Positions 62,830 to 64,000 of a stretch of DNA of 64,000 nt are shown here, one piece after another (within the stretch, counting starts at the first letter, position 1; each line of letters opens with the position of its first letter). The notes beneath the pieces are model-generated. The model searched no databases. It saw only the letters and a program-made list of their open reading frames with translations, and had not been told where the DNA came from. This DNA is from JBCFBK01 sp038562555 (GTDB lineage: Bacteria; Bacteroidota; Bacteroidia; Bacteroidales; Prolixibacteraceae). The stretch is from positions 1 to 64,000 of the forward strand of contig JBCFBK010000019.1 in the NCBI GenBank assembly GCA_038562555.1, given 5' to 3'. A program made the translations under genes and the position numbers.

Positions 62830-64000
62830 TTATTTTTTTCCTGTTGTTTCATTATATTCACAAATGACACGGAAGCCGACCATATTACAGTCGGAATACC
62901 ACCAGATACTTTTAGGCATCTGAGGGTCGGTTTTCATCCAGGCTTCATCCTGGGTTTGCTCACGGGCGGCGCTGCGAACTTCCGAAGCGCTGCTTTTAAA
63001 TGAGCCGCCGCGGATTACACGCTCAGATCCCGAAGCCGGCCCTTTTGGATCCTTCACGCCATCGGTGAGTGCAGCATAAGCATCGGCCGCATACCAGTCG
63101 GAACAAAATTCAGCAACATTCCCAGACATGTTCTTCAATCCAAACGGATTGGCTTCAACGGCATCCGGGAGCTGTGTTTTGCCCTGGCTGTTCGCATCAA
63201 AGACCACATAGCTTGAGATTGGCTCGTTATCCGATCCAAAGAGCTTACTCCACAGTCCGCTTTGGTCAAAATCTTTTGCGCTGCCTTCAAAGAAATAAGG
63301 GGTTTCTGTTCCGGCACGGCAGGCAAACTCCCACTCAGCCTCGGTCGGCAACCGATAGGTTTTCCCGGTAACCTCCGACAACCACAGGCAATAAGTCTCA
63401 GCCGCATGATAACGCATGGTGATCGCAGGGCGTTTGCCCATCCCCCAGTTCTGGTCAGGCTGACCGTAAGGCGGAGTAGGACCGGTAATACCATCCACTT
63501 CGGCTATCATACGTGCACCCTCGGTGTCAGAGCTCCGCCCTTCGCCACCGGCCTGTCCGTAGAACGCCAGGAATTCGTCCCAGGAAACTTCTATTTCCGA
63601 CATATAAAACGGAGAAACTTCCACAGTCTTTACGGGACCCTCATCTTCCCGCCGTTTAGCCTCATTTTCCGGGCTTCCCAAACGGAAAGTACCGCCCGGG
63701 ATGGCGATCATATTGAATGAAACCGTGGAATTCGGAATGTATTCGGTAAAATTTTTAAACGTATCTACTTTCGCCGGCTCCGTGTAAACTTGTGCATTGG
63801 CCGCCGTCAGCTTCCCGAATTCTGTATTGCTGGCATGAATGGCATTCGGATCGTAATGCCCCACGTTCAGGTGACAGTTAATACATTGCAGTCCCTTTTC
63901 CTTTTCATTCTGCGAATAATACAGGTGGGCATCCATCCCGTCCTTACTCAATGTGCGCGGAAAAAGATTCGCATGACAATTGAGGCAGGATTCATTAAAG
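62830..64000 (-). CDS. Fusion of a multihaem NapC/NirT-like cytochrome c and a SUMF1/FGE-like domain (partial)
   Basis: The frame runs off the right edge; about 390 residues are visible. At the edge there are two haem-binding motifs, CLNCH and CINCH, separated by about 37 residues with a His-rich linker, as in NapC/NirT membrane cytochromes. From about residue 80 a formylglycine-generating-enzyme-like (SUMF1/EgtB/PvdO) domain follows (IPGGTFRLGSPENE, YRLPTEAEWEFACRAGT, GNVAEFCSDWY, RVIRGGSF, VGFRVICE). I see no ATG at the visible start; the N-terminus lies outside. The combination suggests electron transfer to a substrate-oxidising or sugar-binding module. Confidence 0.85.
   Translation of the reverse strand, partial: FNESCLNCHANLFPRTLSKDGMDAHLYYSQNEKEKGLQCINCHLNVGHYDPNAIHASNTEFGKLTAANAQVYTEPAKVDTFKNFTEYIPNSTVSFNMIAIPGGTFRLGSPENEAKRREDEGPVKTVEVSPFYMSEIEVSWDEFLAFYGQAGGEGRSSDTEGARMIAEVDGITGPTPPYGQPDQNWGMGKRPAITMRYHAAETYCLWLSEVTGKTYRLPTEAEWEFACRAGTETPYFFEGSAKDFDQSGLWSKLFGSDNEPISSYVVFDANSQGKTQLPDAVEANPFGLKNMSGNVAEFCSDWYAADAYAALTDGVKDPKGPASGSERVIRGGSFKSSASEVRSAAREQTQDEAWMKTDPQMPKSIWWYSDCNMVGFRVICEYNETTGKK

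Overview
The window comes from a Bacteroidota chromosome, most likely a free-living, polysaccharide-degrading member of the Bacteroidales/Marinilabiliales (Prolixibacteraceae-like; this placement is inference from gene content). The evidence is three SusC/SusD outer-membrane pairs, two ECF sigma/FecR regulator pairs, DUF3823 and DUF3667 proteins, TAT-exported Gfo/Idh/MocA oxidoreductases, promoters of the Bacteroidota TAnnTTTG type and few Shine-Dalgarno sites. There are no phage genes, insertion sequences, CRISPR arrays or rRNA genes.

Left part (1-20.2 kb), all on the minus strand. An ECF sigma factor, a FecR anti-sigma factor, SusC, SusD and a DUF3823 lipoprotein form a complete sugar-uptake locus (0.8-8.9 kb), followed by a glycosidase-like lipoprotein cut by the left edge. 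A second locus (9.1-20.2 kb) lacks sigma and anti-sigma genes: an MFS transporter, an arabinose/fucose-type isomerase, SusC without STN domain, SusD, a large secreted protein of unknown family and an SGNH hydrolase. A divergent GntR/UTRA regulator lies beside it. An identical 16-bp site sits just downstream of the promoters of the transporter and the isomerase, so GntR probably controls this locus in place of sigma/anti-sigma signalling.

Central part (21-34 kb) is mostly housekeeping: a binding-protein-like lipoprotein that looks frameshifted, DUF202, a LytTR response regulator, TsaB, DUF3108, EF-P, TyrRS, DUF3667, CvpA, a GH3-type adenylating enzyme, a deoxynucleoside kinase, an adenosine-kinase-like PfkB kinase, an EEP hydrolase and a metallophosphoesterase.

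From 34-41 kb there is a third sigma/FecR/SusC/SusD locus. Then come alkaline phosphatase, two tandem SGNH esterases, a ThuA-like lipoprotein with a Gfo/Idh/MocA oxidoreductase, Hsp20, a TIM-barrel epimerase, a GDPD/PLC-like lipoprotein, a MarR regulator, a GreA/Rnk-type protein, two unlisted 37-residue lysine-rich proteins, tRNA-Asn, an RND/MMPL transporter with a polyprenyl synthase, atpD-atpC detached from the rest of the ATP synthase genes, MalY/PatB, a ComB-like phosphatase and a secreted two-repeat protein. The right edge has a second TAT-exported set: epimerase, Gfo/Idh/MocA, and a fusion of a multihaem NapC/NirT-like cytochrome with a formylglycine-generating-enzyme-like domain.

The least explained signal is a set of intergenic patches built of degenerate 7-bp or 8-bp tandem repeats with different core words (1.64-1.72, 57.0, 58.5-58.6, 61.2-61.4 and 62.7-62.8 kb). 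Other points are the duplicated GntR operator, hairpins directly after both FecR genes, a 10-bp perfect inverted repeat before the secreted protein at 59.6 kb, and an orphan terminator/possible small RNA at 47.9-48.1 kb.
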